This document shows, in pieces, positions 25,940 to 38,880 of a DNA stretch of 64,000 nucleotides. The position numbers were made by a program, and so were the translations under genes. The notes under the pieces were generated by a model. The model was not told where the DNA came from. It made no database searches and was given only the letters and a program-made list of their open reading frames with translations. Source of the DNA: Epiperipatus broadwayi (lineage: Eukaryota; Onychophora; Udeonychophora; Euonychophora; Peripatidae); the NCBI GenBank assembly GCA_028023455.1, contig JAQFVV010012509.1:2792001-2856000 (forward strand), read 5' to 3'. Position 1 is the first letter of the stretch, and each line of letters starts with the position of its first letter.

Positions 25940-26545
25940 AATGTAGTTATTAATAATAAATTGAAGGAGTACATATATATTATATGTGTTCAATCATTCA
26001 CATTTGCCCCAAAAAAATCTTACTGTATCATGTTTACTTTTTTAGGTAAAATGAATTGCAAAATATCAGATTTTCATCACAATTAAACACACTTTAGACA
26101 ATATTCTTTTTCTTCTATAACTGTTCTTGGTTTTTCTAGTTGTTTTAATATTTTTAAGTTCATATTGATTTCAAAATCTATACAGTCATAACTATTCGTT
26201 GCTATCCATTTCAGATTCTCAATTAAACTCTTCAAAGTTTAAGCTTTCAATGCAACCCAAGAAAATTTTAGTTTTTTTCTGCTTCTATTAATTGGTAACT
26301 TTCATTTTATCACATAAGAAAGATACTTCACAAATTTTCTTAAATTTCATAAAACTTTTAGCTCTATGCTTAAAAACATTTTAAAACACAAAATACTATA
26401 CCATATCAAAATATGGAAAAGATAAAAAGCAAAGAATAAAATGTATGCTTTCAACTTAACCCAAAGAAACATAAATCAACGTAATCATATTCGATGCGTA
26501 GAGGTGGAAAAATGGCTGCTGTTGTATTATAACATTTATTAAATT
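25940..26545 (+). repeat. Dispersed repeat, copy 1
   Basis: The order TAATAATAAATTGAAGGAG, TTACTGTATC, ATTGCAAAATATCAGATTTT, CATCACAATTAAACACA, CAATATTCTTTTTCTTC and GGTGGAAAAATGGCTGCTG is shared with 59095-59490 at roughly the same spacing. No coding potential and no inverted termini were recognised. It is an unclassified interspersed repeat or a fragment of a larger element. Confidence 0.65.
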
Positions 26546-27639
26546 TACAAATTTTAATATTTTTATTTTTTTGTTCATTTACACTTTTTTTTTTTTTGGT
26601 TAAAATGTAATTAATGTAGTGATATAATACATATCACGATTACACTATATTACTTTAATACTTAAAAAATAAAGTGAAATCTTTTTGGAAGTCACTGAAA
26701 CGTTAAAAATAATAAGACTTTAATATAATCAGTCAGATTTAAATAAATTAAGACATTTTAAAATGATTGATTTTATCGACCTAATTATTTAAAAAAAAAA
26801 AAAATTATTTATCAGAGAAATTTAAGAATCTAAACTTATTAATTATAAAAATAACATATTCAAAATTCATGTTATTTGTAATAAGTAATGGAATAATTTG
26901 CCACTCAGGAGATCATATGATACTAAAGCACCGAAAGTGACAAAGCCCAACTGCAATTGTAGACTTTTAGCTATCAAGTTTACCACTTTACCGTTGTTGT
27001 AATCTATGCAGAGTAATAATTTTAATGATAAAAACAGAATTTGTGAATAGTAAATTTAGTTCCCTTTCATTTCAATTAAAAAAAAAAAATTGAACATTTT
27101 TTCTTACCAATGTGCAATAGATTTTTCCAATTAAGCAATATGGGCTAATTTCTCTTCACAAAGAAAGCTTCTTTCATCACAATATCATGCTAGTGGAAAG
27201 TATATAATAATATCAGTATTAAAAGTCTATAAATACACATGCAGTTTAATAATTATAGACTAAATGAAAATTGTCTTTAGCTTACTAAATTGAAGTTATA
27301 TTTTGCCGATATGGATAAATGACACCTTATATCTAGGGAAGACAATTTTGTGAAAAATTTAAAAAAAATATTACTCTATTTCAACAAATGAAAACTGAAG
27401 ATTAGTTTTAAATAAAAATTCAAGATTAGCCAAGCCTATTAATGAGAAGTGCCCAGTCAGTGTTTTGTAATATTTTAAACTTTAATCATTTCCCCATCTA
27501 CATATACATACTTTAAATACATACGCAATGGTTGGACAAAATAAGTGAAATTCATATGACATACATTTTATTATATTATACAAATTACATTTTCTGTGCA
27601 TAATGGCAGGGCTCATAGTTTTACTTTTACACAGTAACA
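26546..27639. other. AT-rich gene-free stretch
   Basis: No supported features apart from homopolymer tracts (poly-A near 26790 and 27080). Confidence 0.4.
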
Positions 27640-27850
27640 AAGATTATCAAATTCCAAATACAAAGTAAACTAGTTGTTCTAATTTTTTAATTGATAATTG
27701 ATTATCACACAAACATTGCCAATATGTTTTTTTAACAATTTCAAAAAATACGACACCTCTTATAAAAATGGAATGCCTCAAGGAAGCATTCTCAAACTTA
27801 TTTTGTTTACATATTGTAACTAACAGAATTGTGCAACCCACGTGATTTAT
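27640..27850 (+). pseudogene. Short RT fragment of a third non-LTR family
   Basis: In one plus-strand frame, QYVFLTISKNTTPLI is followed after a frameshift by NGMPQGSILKLILFTYCN (about 27760-27820). This fits the G(V/M)PQGSxLxPLLF box of CR1, L2 or Jockey-type RTs. The conserved box is distinct from those of the other LINEs in the window (VRQGCPLSP or VKQGCVLAP type). The 84-codon minus-strand frame at 27647-27901 is its antisense shadow. Only about 200 bp is recognisable. Confidence 0.6.
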
Positions 27851-30799
27851 TAGAGATAGAAATGAACTAAGAATACAAAGCAGTTCAGAAAAATTTACCA
27901 AAAAGCAATTTTGATTCAGCTAACTTTCCCTGACTGTTCTTTTTTTAAATCTTCACATAGGAAAGAAACTAAACTAATATTACATTAGAAACTAAATGCA
28001 TTCAATCTAAATGTTTGGCTTTACTTTGTTTTATGTTAAATTGTACCTCATCACATTACTTTATTGCATTTTTTTTTTTAATTTAAGAAAGTATGTCTGC
28101 CAAAACATACCCTCAAAAATAATTGAATGATTTATTGCTTATTTCAAGCACAAATAAGCTATAATTCATTGTGGTTTGCTATAGTGTAGAATGAAAGACT
28201 TGAGACTGTCATTTTCATTGTTTGAATGCCATGTATGGTTCCCCAAAGTCGTGGATTAGTGCTATAGTAAAATGGCAAACTCAAGAGCTAAAAATATGTA
28301 AATCACAATTAAATTCCGTTATTCAAAATTTAAATGATCGCCAGAGTGATAGCCCATTCAATTTTTTTTTTTATTGCTTTCTTTTAGTAAATGAAAAAAC
28401 AAAAACGAATTATAAGCATAAACAACTAATGAAAGTCATAATATTCTGTTTATTATTTTTGTTACATCCATTCATATTTCCATAAATTATGTTTAAATTA
28501 CTAGCAAGTGAAATAAAATTTGAAAAAATCACTATCTTTTACACAAGAAAATATTTCAAATACCGAGTAGTTTAAGTTTCATAGAATAATATTATGCACT
28601 CCACACACACAAAATCTTATTACCATAAAAAAATCCTTATAATATATAATTTGATACAAGGTTGTGTCATGCAGCAGAATATGTCAAATTACAATCTGCA
28701 TTATAACAAATCAGATTATGAAAAAATAAAGATATATGCAGTAGAGAAATATTTTAAGATCAATATTACATAATTTATTTCACACATACAAACACAAACT
28801 AGAATTATAATTAAAATATTAGCAGAGTATTCTTTGGAAAAATATTTATCTAAAAACCTTAACAAGAAATATAATAAAAACACATCAGTAGATTCAGGTT
28901 AAAGAAACTAATAGATTATTATATAGTGAAGTTTGGAATAATGATTGTTAAAAAACCAAATAAACGGTGCAACACACAAGATTTATTTAACAAAAGCAAA
29001 TACAATGAATAGTAGAATGGTAGAGATCTTTGTCACTTAAAGGTTTAGTTATCAGCTTAGTTCATTTATCTTTTTCTATCAGCCCTAGCAATAAAAATAT
29101 AAAAATATAATAGTTGTTTCTTTTAAACTATTCTACAAAACCATGCAGTGTAATAATTTTAGCCACAAAGCAAAAAAGCATATTTTGAAAGCTGATTAAT
29201 ATGGATGTCAAAAAAAAAAAAAAAGATGTAAAAATATGATAAAAATGTATGTGCTGGAACATAGAATTGCTAAATTGATAAACACTATTGCTAATTAGCA
29301 AATGTTACAATGAGCATTACTGGTAATGTAGCAAAGATTAGTTAAAGACTTCAAACCATTTCAATTTTGAAATGTCAGATATTTATGTCAAATTTTATGA
29401 GCTTACTAGCATTTAGTTTTTTCTTTTCAATTTGTTTATCTTTACAACTTTTTTGTTTAATTCTTTTTATATGCATACAAATATTAATTTTAATCATGAG
29501 CCAGAAAATTGATTGCTAAGGAAAAATTTCTAAAAGCGAAAATGATAAAATGGTCAACAATTTAAATTTTGAATAAGGTAGATATAGTTAAACCACTAAA
29601 CATCACAATACTGTAAGGAGAGTTTTGTCTGTTTTACAGTATAGTTAAATTAATGATCTACATTTTCATTACAAATTAGGAATAAAGTATAGCAAAAGAG
29701 ATTTATATATTGAGTGATTTATGTTGAAAATGAAACAAATAGAAAAAAGTGCTAATAGTAAGTTAATCAGAAGCAAATATAAAGCAATAACACAATCACT
29801 TATGAAAAGATCATACAAATGTTTGCGAAAATTTCTGCTAAGACTCCTAATATAACTGCTGTTCCTGCAAAGAACTTTATTGCCAGCAAAGTTTGATTAT
29901 CTGGTTCTAGAAAATAACTGAATTGTATAGCAATGAAAGATATAAGGCACCTCAAGCAGATAGATTTCTGCAGAATGTTATTTTGAAAAAATTAAGAAAA
30001 AAAAAATTGCAAATAAGAAAGCTAAACTTCTGAAATCAATGATTTGTGAATTTTTACATTTTCAGTGTATACTTTTAAAAATTGAGTTTTATTTATCATT
30101 TATGACAATTTTATATATACTTTTATATTTATAATTTGATATTTTTATAATTTGATCTTGTATCATTTCTTCTTTAAATGATTGTGTTGGATGATAACTT
30201 TGGTATACATCATGGGCCTGTAATAGATTATCCCTAAATCCTCGTATGTCAATGTAACCTATAATTAACTAACCACCTTCTGGAACCAATTAGCTTATTA
30301 TAAAAGATCCTATTGTATTAGCAAAATCTTTGAAAAGCTAAGTTGTATACATATTGATTCCAGAAAATATTTCAAAACAACAAAAAGAAATGGTAATTTG
30401 ACAGTGACTTGAAAATTATATTTATATACATATAAATGGTAAACTATTATTGTCACATTGGTCTTTACTGTGACTAAAGAAAGAAGTTTTCTGAAAAAAA
30501 CTACTTTGATTCTTCTTTGAAAGCTTAAAAGAACCAAATTGGTCAAATTCCTAATGTTCATTCCATATGTTCTTGTATTTAGATGGGCTACTTACTAATA
30601 TATACCAGCACCATGGTAAGTTTATTGGCTTTTTAACTTTGTCATCTTTCACAAGGTTTGATGGCACTGACAAAATTTTAAATCAATCAACTGAAATATG
30701 CGGACAAATTGGAAACTGGTTTAAAACAGAAAAAGTGATAATATTAATAGGATTCAATCTCATCAAGTTTATTCATTATATATTTGGAAAGATTAATGA
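27851..30799. other. AT-rich gene-free stretch
   Basis: Nothing firmly supported. The plus-strand frame at 28222-28350 has a relatively gene-like amino-acid mix (GSPKSWISAIVKWQTQELK) but no recognised family and no clear splice sites. The frame at 30567-30803 precedes the RT relic without matching any LINE motif. Confidence 0.35.
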
Positions 30800-31560
30800 C
30801 TAATTCATGGAATGAGAATGATTAATAAATAATATAATAATCATTACAGAAGATGAAATTTTGAAATCAAAATTATAGACATTAATTGAAAAAACTGAGG
30901 TATGGATTATGTATAAATATGGCCAAAGAAAAACCAATGGTGCTCACAAAGAAATAATGCAAAAAAAAAAAAAAAATGATAAAAATGAATTAAACAATGA
31001 AAAACGTTTTAATAAAACTTAGAAATAATATCACAAGTGATCCACTGCCAAAAAAAATCCATAGTAAAAACATAACTGTAAGTGTAAGTTAAAATTTGGA
31101 AAAGCAAAGATATTAGATTACAAACCAATTAATGAGTGTATGAGATATATTGAAATTTATTTGTATATTATACTATTGTGAAACATGGGTGATAATATGG
31201 ACACAAGCATCAAAAATTACTACTATATTCAATTTGTAGTTACATCAGTATAATAAAGATTGTAGCAACAAATGAAAACCTTTAACAGAATTGAAATTCA
31301 ATGGACAAGAAAATTTTCTGGTCACATCTGCAGACTGAAATATTAGATTACATACTATAGACGTAGAATAAGGTAAACAAAAAAGTGAATGAGTTAATTC
31401 CACCTTTGAAGAACTTGGTCAATTCTGGACAGTTTAGAAAGACTAAAACCAAAGCTCAGTTTTAAAATTATGATAAAATTGATAAGATTTTAATAAGTAG
31501 TTTAGTCAAAAGAAGAATAAAGAATTTTGGACAAAAGGAAACAAGGAAAAGACTGTCAAT
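30800..31560 (+). pseudogene. Non-LTR retrotransposon relic: RT C-terminal half
   Basis: RYGLCINMAKEKPMVLTKK near 30900-30955 corresponds to the segment after the catalytic FADD box (YGLKINxKKTKVM). About 200 bp later, LYIILLWNMG near 31170-31190 corresponds to the LLYGCETWT box. A piece near 31300 (FSGHICRL) corresponds to the GHV/GHI box. Order and spacing agree with the relic at 20540-21815. Stops and frameshifts interrupt every frame. The upstream part is unrecognisable. Confidence 0.6.
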
Positions 31561-32579
31561 TAAATAGAAAATTTTGTGAATTAAGTTAATAAATTGGAAG
31601 CAAGTTAGATAATGAGAAAGTCATTAAAATTTCATTATGAAATTCTTATCACAACTTAAAGGAGAACCAGAGAGTAATTATATTCGTCAAGCTCAAAACA
31701 AATGAAGTAGTAATGGAAAGGAACACGGGAGCAATGAAAATTGAATTCAGTTTAGCTGAACTAAATGATAAATCAAAGTGTATCTATCAAGTCAACAATA
31801 TTAAAGGAAAAAACAAATAATCTAGAGCAAATAAAGAAGCTGAGCATACAGCTTGAAAACAGAAAATATGATTCATAAAAATAAAATGGATGATTAGGTT
31901 TTTAGATATGGTAAACACAAACACAAAATAGATTAAGAAGAGTTTAAGTAGTTTAAAAAACTAAATGTTTGATCATTCATTTCAAATATGCCTGGTTAGT
32001 GTGAAGAAAGACTTCTAGAATAAAAGTATAATTCCAGAAGATCATATAACCATTTGATGAGTAGAATAAAGAACACATTAGATGTCAAGAATAATTGTAA
32101 GTTGTAATATATATATATTAATTATACATAAAAAGCCTTTTCAGTAAATGATTTTATGCCTTTATCAAATGTCTAACAAATATTTAAAATGTTAATCTGT
32201 TATTGCAAAAAGAGCGCTATTTACAGTTTTGTAATAAACACAAAAGCAGCAACAAAATAAAATATGAATAAAATAAATTAAAATTATGATTCATCAATCC
32301 ATAGACTATTAGAAATTTATTAAAAGTTGCAACTGTATAACATAATAATATACAAAATAAATAAAAACATAATATACAAAATAAATAAAAACATGCTGTT
32401 TACAACTTTATATATACATCTTATTATATAATTTTCCATTCATTTTTAATTAACTAGTTATTAACTAAATATGTTTCATATATTTATTTTCTTTTTGGAT
32501 CTTTCATGTAATAAACTATAATTATACTTGAAGAGATTCACAGACAAAAATCACAAAATAAATGATTTATACCAATTTA
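31561..32579. other. AT-rich gene-free stretch
   Basis: A-rich on the plus strand with no secure motif. A short direct duplication (ATAATATACAAAATAAATAA followed by AAC) occurs at about 32345-32390. Confidence 0.4.
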
Positions 32580-33983
32580 GGTACTTACGGATAATCCCGG
32601 AACCCAAAATTGGCAGCATGCTTTCTTTTAATTATATATTTTCAGGGTTATAGTTATCCTGAACCCTAACAAATATGTTTTACTTGTTAATATTAAAGAA
32701 TATTAAATAATCAATTATAAATTCCATTTATAAGATGTAAATAATTAAAATTTTTTAAAAATCTTGTATCGCATATAAATGCTAACAGGTTCACAATATT
32801 GTCCTTTTACATTCAGAATAAGATTGTCATAGCTTGACTTTCAACAAGTTTGCTTTTTTTGAGATCATATTCTCCAAAATGATTAAAATTTGGGAATCTT
32901 CCATCAACAGAAGATCAAGCAATTCAGTACTTCAAAAACTATGGCATACTGCCCTTCTGAAAAGTCTGTGTTAATGGTCATGATCTGAAAAGTTGTCAAC
33001 CAAATATCCCTTCAGAAAGGAATGTGATTAGAGAGCTCAAAAATTTTGTTTCTGACTGCACACTCAGATTTATTTATAGCTGTTGTAGAGGATGAACAAT
33101 AGCTAGATTTTTCTGACAAAAGATTTATTGATTGGAATAATTATCTTCCAGAAGTTTGCACTTAGACTTTAATCTAGACCATTCTGCAAAATCAGAGGGT
33201 CTAACAAAATAGTCAAATTGGTGAAAGTCTTTAAAGCAAGTGGAAAAAAAACAAATATTTCCACAGTAATGGTTATTCAGTGACTTGTGCAAAGACTGGT
33301 GAATGCTTAATGATTTTCAGGAAAAACATCTTTTATTCTTCTGGACACAATTTAAAAAAATGTAGCTGGTGGATCTACGATTTATTCTGACTGCTGGAAG
33401 GCATATAAAACAGATGATTTATGCTGTTCTGGGTTTGGACTTTTAAAAGTGAATCACAGATATAATTTAGTGGACCTGCATACAGGTATATATATGCAAA
33501 ACATTGAAAGACTATAGAGTCTAGCCAAATGGCGAAACAAGAAGCATCGGGGAAATGCGCGACAACATCTGTAATCCAATTTATCAGAATTTATGTGGTA
33601 ACACATGCACAAACAAGAAAATACATTTGTAATGATTTTTCAGGCCATTAAGAATTTCAGATCACTGACATTAATAACACACATTAGTCATTTTTTGTTC
33701 TTAAAAAAAAAAAAAAACTGTAAAAATTATATTTGCTGCAGTTTGAATTATTGAATTTATTTTATTTAAAATTTATTGTCATACTTTTGTATCATTTCTG
33801 TGAATGGAATTTATAATACATTTATTGTTATAACAGGAATTTATAAATGATCTATTGATATTTTTTAATATTAACAAGTAAAATATATTTGTTAGGATTA
33901 TGGGATAACTATGCCCTTGAAAATATATAATTAAACAAAAAACATGGCTGCCAACCTTGATTCTGGGATTGTCCATAAGTACC
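32580..33983 (+). mobile_element. Merlin-family DNA transposon with recognisable TIRs
   Basis: The element is about 1.4 kb. The left end GGTACTTACGGATAATCCCG at 32580 and the reverse complement of the right end, GGTACTTATGGACAATCCCA (ending 33983), form terminal inverted repeats. These continue, with mismatches, for about 110 bp through GGCAGC, TTTAATTATATATTTTCA, GTTATCC and CCTAAC. The internal region encodes a broken Merlin/ISXO2-like transposase on the plus strand. Terminal GG is typical of Merlin. No clean 8-9 bp target duplication is visible (ACCAATTTA left, ATCATTTTT right). Confidence 0.9.
32830..33625 (+). pseudogene. Merlin (ISXO2-like) transposase, inactivated
   Basis: The protein would catalyse cut-and-paste transposition of the surrounding element. 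Read across frames: FNKFAFFEII at the N-terminus near 32840; a VNGHDLKSCQP segment near 32975, where zinc-ribbon-like CxxC sequence is usual; DWNNYLPEVCT near 33130-33160; TCAKTGECLMIF near 33285-33320; GGSTIYSDCWKAYKTDD at 33365-33420; VNHRYNLVDLHTGIYMQNI near 33450-33510; and AKWRNKKHRGNARQHL followed by SEFMW near 33525-33600. These are the ordered landmarks of the DDE-type Merlin domain. The frame is disrupted by several stops and shifts, including one after NIERL. The open frame at 33779-34054 on the minus strand is not part of it. Confidence 0.88.
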
Positions 33984-35039
33984 ATCATTTTTTTCTTCTG
34001 GATTTCATTTTTAGATATTCTTGTCACTGCACTTCTCCACAATATTTGAGACAAAAATATTGTAAACTTGAATTCAATTTGGAAGTTATATAGAGAAGAG
34101 AGAAGTAAAAAAAAATAATAATAATAATGGTTTTTAACAACAACAAAAAAAGGAACATAGAAAAAGTGATATAATTTGGAATAGCAGATGATTAAATGTT
34201 TAAATATATATATATAGTACAGTTATGTTTAAATTATAATTTGTAGAGTGTAAGATTACTTATGACAAAATCAATAATATTTTACCATTTCCTTTACAAA
34301 TATGGTCTATTAATATCAATATATATATATCATAGGTACAATCTTTTGAAATGATGAAAATATGATTGAAATGTAAAAAAATTAAGATATAGAAAGGAAA
34401 AAACTGTTAAATGATTTTTTAAAAATATATTAATATACATTATGTTGTATTTTTAATATGCTAAAATAGCTACACTAAATGTAATTATAAATGTTATATG
34501 TTTTGGCTAAACTTTATATGCAGTACAAATTTGACTTTGCCTATTCTCTAAGTCTTATAAACTCTTTTGCCATACAAAGCTTTTATATACCCCCCCCCAT
34601 CTTTATTTATTTGACAAACAGACAACCATTAAAATTTGTGCTGCTAAAAATAGGGAACTTAAAAATTAGAACTGCTTTTGTGCTATAATACATTATTTCA
34701 GGTAATGCTAATTACATTAATTTTTGATATCAAGAGAATAGTCAATTAATTGGAAATAGAATACTGTATTCTCTGAACTAAGTTTCTATTTTAATGTTTG
34801 TCTTATTAACAATTCTTCATTATTTTCTTTTATGTTAAAAATTAAAATTTGGTATATTATCATAGTGCCAATTTAGTATTGCTCTCTTCCATTTTAGACA
34901 TGAGGGAAAGCCTCAAACCTACCACAGACATAAACAAACAATAAAGAATGTCAGATAATAATAGCAAGTGTTCTATATATTTTGTTCAATCAATATTAAA
35001 TTGCTTTTTTCATCAAAAACTAAAAACAAACTAAAATTT
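33984..35039. other. AT-rich gene-free stretch
   Basis: (AT)n tracts at about 34204-34216 and 34320-34330, and a C9 run near 34591. No gene supported. Confidence 0.4.
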
Positions 35040-35480
35040 CATAAAAATAAGCATAATAATAATAAAAATCAAAATTTTAAAAGCAACGTTTAGCTAATAT
35101 TAGTAAATGACGTGACCAAAAAAAAACACACATTAGTATTGAAATCACATATCAAAAAACAATATTTAGCAAATATTAATAATTAGGAAATAACCAAAAA
35201 AAAGTGACCAAAAAAAAATTTAATAACTCTAAAAATCAAATAATGATTAAGAAATAACAAAAAAAAAAAGCATAATACACATGGCCAAAAAACACCAAAT
35301 AACTATAGAAATTAAATATCAAATTTATGAGCAATTAGCAAATGTCACACAAAAATTTAGTATAATCATGTGACCAAAAATATAACTCTAGAAATCAAAT
35401 ATCAAAATATTAGTAATTAGGAAATGTCCAAAAAAATAGCACAATCATATAACCACAAAAAATTACTAGCATTATAAAAA
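35040..35480. repeat. Degenerate A-rich minisatellite array
   Basis: A unit of roughly 55-75 bp recurs about six times: AGCAAATATTAATAATTAGG, then AAATAACC or AATGTCC, then an AAAAAA run, then CATATGACC and AAAAA, then AAATCAAATATC. Copies vary in length and sequence. The complement of the same unit makes up the T-rich array at 37430-37830. Confidence 0.75.
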
Positions 35481-36989
35481 TTAAAAACAATACAAAAGTA
35501 TTTTAATTTTAAAATATGGCTGCATAGCATGAACATGAACTTAAGGGCAACTTAAGTAAGCCAGATGTAAAAAAATTGCACAAATTTCAGAAATAATGTG
35601 CTCAAATTAAAATATTTTAATATTGTAATCAATAAATAAGCAATCCACATTATCAAAAGTAGCAAATATTAAAGCCAAAACACTACTGATACTATATTAA
35701 ATGAAAAAATAAAAACTTAAAAAACAATTTTTAGAATTTAACGAAGTATTTTAATTTTGCAATCAACAAGCATCCCATTTTAAATGTCATCAAATATTCA
35801 ATTATGAAAGATATATTAAAATCCTAAGATTTAGCAGCAGAATACAGAAAAAAATACATAACTAATGAATTCAATTATGAAAAAAAAATGTACTGAAACA
35901 ATTTTAATTTTACAATTAACGAATGTAAGCAGTATATAATATTAAAATTAATAAATAAAACTATAGAACCATATTACGCATGATTAAACAATAAAAAATT
36001 AATTTATATTACTATAACAAACATGCAAGCTAATATTGTACTTCACTTGGCAAGATAAAAAAGATTTGCTGGGATTACCTCATCATTCCAAAGGCGTAAC
36101 CTATAGATAGATGACTGTAGATAGAAAATAGAAAAAGAAAAAAAAATAGGTATGTGGATAAATAGATGATCAGAAGTCAACATCACTATTCTACCATCAC
36201 ATCAAAAATAAAAAACAATTAGCAAATATTAAAATAACAAAAAAAAAAAAAAATCCAAAAAAATATTTGCAGATGTTTATTACTATTAGAAACAAACAAA
36301 ACAATATTATTAAATTTAAAAAAAAACTCAACAAATAGAAATTTATAGATTTAAAAACTTAAAAAAAACCCTCACACTTGAATTTTGTTTGATGGACAAA
36401 AACATTGCCATTTTTTATCATTTTACATTTAAGTGTCAAACTGTTGAAATGCCCAACATGACGAGGGCAAGCCTGAAAATAACTTTTCTTTCCCCCTTTC
36501 AGATATTTACTGCTAATATTACATGTATTTACTGATCAAAAAAATATATAGTATTTCTTCCCCCATAATTATTGTAGGGATTTCAACCATGCTTGAAGAT
36601 TATAAATATTTTAAAAGCTTTTACTTTTTATTCAGATATTTTTTCCAATACTCAAAAAAATAAGAGGTCAACAATTATATCTTTGAATGACAAGATAAAT
36701 CCAGCAATTTTTTTTATCTACCATAAAAAATAGGATATCAGCTTGCATGTCTTTGAGATAATATAAAATCTATTTTTTGATTGTGTGCAATATGCTTTTA
36801 GTTTTATTTATTAATTTTAATATATACATGGCTTACATTTATTAGTAATATCTCTAGTAATTGAACATTTGATGATATTTAAAATGTAATCCTTCATGAT
36901 TAGAAAATTAAAATACTTTGTTAAACTCTAAAAATTGTTTTGAATTTTTTTTTTCATTTAACATAATATCTAATTTTTTTATTTTAATA

Positions 36990-37222
36990 GTTTCAACCTT
37001 CTACAGATACGCCTTAAACGTGCTTATATGACAACCAATCAGATGGAATAATGACATCACACGGACCTCTCAATTCTCAAACACAAGTCAGAACTATAAG
37101 AAAAAGATGGGACCCATCTTCATCTGACTCGTGTTTGAGAATTTAGAGTCCCATGTGATGCCATTATTCCATCTCATTGGTTGTCACGTAAGCATGTTTA
37201 AGGCATATCTGTTGAAGGTTTT
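36990..37222. mobile_element. Palindrome with ~100-bp arms
   Basis: Left arm 36992-37092 (TTCAACCTTCTACAGATACG ... ACACAAGTCAGA) pairs with right arm 37123-37221 (TCTGACTCGTGTTTGAG ... CATATCTGTTGAAGG). The loop is about 30 bp and holds the small palindrome GATGGGACCCATC. Arm identity is high (about 85-90 percent by eye). It is clearly GC-richer than its surroundings. It lies between the two complementary minisatellite arrays and looks like the core of a fold-back element. Confidence 0.9.
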
Positions 37223-37429
37223 AGCTTTCACGTTATTACAATATTATCTGTTTACGCTTAATAAATTTGATATATTTAATAGTTTCAATAATGTGGATCT
37301 GCTTTTCATTAATTGTAATATTAAAATACTTTAATTTAAGCCCATTATTGCCTGTTATTTTATGCAATTTTTGGGGGTTTCTTATTTACATAAACACCAG
37401 CATATGTCCATGTTTTGCCACTTTATTTT

Positions 37430-37830
37430 AAAATTAAAATACTTTATAATTGTTTTTAAAATTTTACAATGCTAGTAATTTGATTATTTTTTTTGATCAT
37501 GTAATTGCCTTTTTGGCATTTCCTAATTACTAATATTTTTAATATTGGATTTTTTTTAACTATGCTAATTTATATATTTTTTTGTTTGTTTCCTAATGAT
37601 TAATATTTTTGATATTTGATTCCTAGTTATTTGATTTTTTTTGGTCACTTGATTGTGCTAATTTTTTGAGTATTTCCTAATTACTAATATTTGTTAAATA
37701 TTGTTTTTTTGATATTTGATTTCAATAGTAATGGTTTTTTTTTTTGGTCATATGATTTTTTTTTTTTTTTTTTACATTTGCTAACTATTAATATTTGCTA
37801 AATACTGCTTTTGAAATTTTTATTTTTTTA
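37430..37830. repeat. Degenerate T-rich minisatellite array (complement of 35040-35480)
   Basis: Repeated units contain TTTTTTGGTCATATGATT or similar, then TTTCCTAATTACTAATATTT, then TTTGATATTTGATTTC. These are reverse complements of the units at 35040-35480. About five units are recognisable. Confidence 0.75.
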
Positions 37831-38659
37831 TATGAAATTTTTTTAATGAAAAATGCAATTTAATGTGAATTGGACAACATATCTGGACTAGTTTGTTATT
37901 ACTTTTATTAGTATTCTGTGACATCCTTATCATTTAGTTGTGTCAGCAGTAATTTTAGAGTTTCCACCAGTATCCAAAATGATAGAGAGCGAACTAAATT
38001 GGCATCATTAGACGATTTTCATACAACTGACTATCTTGTAAACTGAAATGAATCAGGGTGAAAAAAATGATCAGAAAATAGATCTCAGCCATAATATTTG
38101 AAAACTAATATTCAATTTAGTCATTTCAATCCACAATGGCTACAACATCATTTGTGTAATGTAAAGCCTACAACAATATATGATACTGCTCTTAAGGTTA
38201 CAAATTTTATTTTTTTTAATTATAAGCATCATTTACAATAAATCCAATACTTGTATACATAAAAAAATATTGCAAAAAGTAGAAAAATAAAATTATTTCT
38301 GTTTAGAATACAACTGCTTTGAACTAGGATCAATCGGTTGCTTATAAAATTTTAAGAAAAAAAAAGTAGGGAAAAAATCATTACAAAAAAACCCAGAAAT
38401 AAAATTATTTCTATTTAGATTACAGCGCTATCATATCACTAAACCTTAAAAAAGCGACTTGAAATTTATACTATAAGAGCAAAATTCAAATTATATTTTT
38501 GCAAAATACAGATATAGCTAGAAAGATACTGAGATATACACTTGTTCAATTTATAAAATTCTTTGACAGTAAGGCATATGAAAATTTCTACTGTTATCAC
38601 ATACCATTTGTAGCCATTGACGGTTAAGATAATGAAAAAAATAAATAACTATTCACATA
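37831..38659. other. AT-rich gene-free stretch
   Basis: No supported features. A loosely repeated AGAAAAATAAAATTATTTCT (near 38281 and, diverged, near 38395) suggests a small old duplication. Confidence 0.35.
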
Positions 38660-38756
38660 CTGTATTTTTATATTGGACTATTTCCACCATCTAATAAGTG
38701 TGTTGAATGTCTTTAGAAAAGTTTAATTTTTAGTTAAATATTCCAAATGCATTCAA

Positions 38757-38880
38757 CTGTTAGTAATATCACAGCAAACAGGTTAGTATATGCACTAACT
38801 GTTAGTAATATCACAGCAAACAGGTTAGTATATGTACTAACTGTTAGTAATATCACAGCAAACAGGTTAGTATATGCAAA
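38757..38880 (+). repeat. Three 42-bp tandem units
   Basis: Units start near 38757, 38799 and 38841 and are nearly identical. Each contains CTGTTAGTAATATCACAGCA, then AACAGGTTAGTATATG. Because 42 is divisible by three and the unit has no stop in one frame, it yields an open frame with a repeated 14-residue peptide (TVSNITANRLVYAL). I consider this a composition effect, not a gene. Confidence 0.95.

Noticed and set aside
27647-27901. 84-codon minus-strand frame
   Set aside because: It is the antisense of an RT fragment (GMPQGSIL box) on the plus strand.
28222-28485. 87-codon plus-strand frame as an exon
   Set aside because: The first half has a gene-like residue mix, but no recognised family and no good acceptor or donor were found. 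The second half is low-complexity.
33779-34054. 91-codon minus-strand frame
   Set aside because: It overlaps the right inverted repeat of the Merlin element and its non-coding edge. The protein has no domain.
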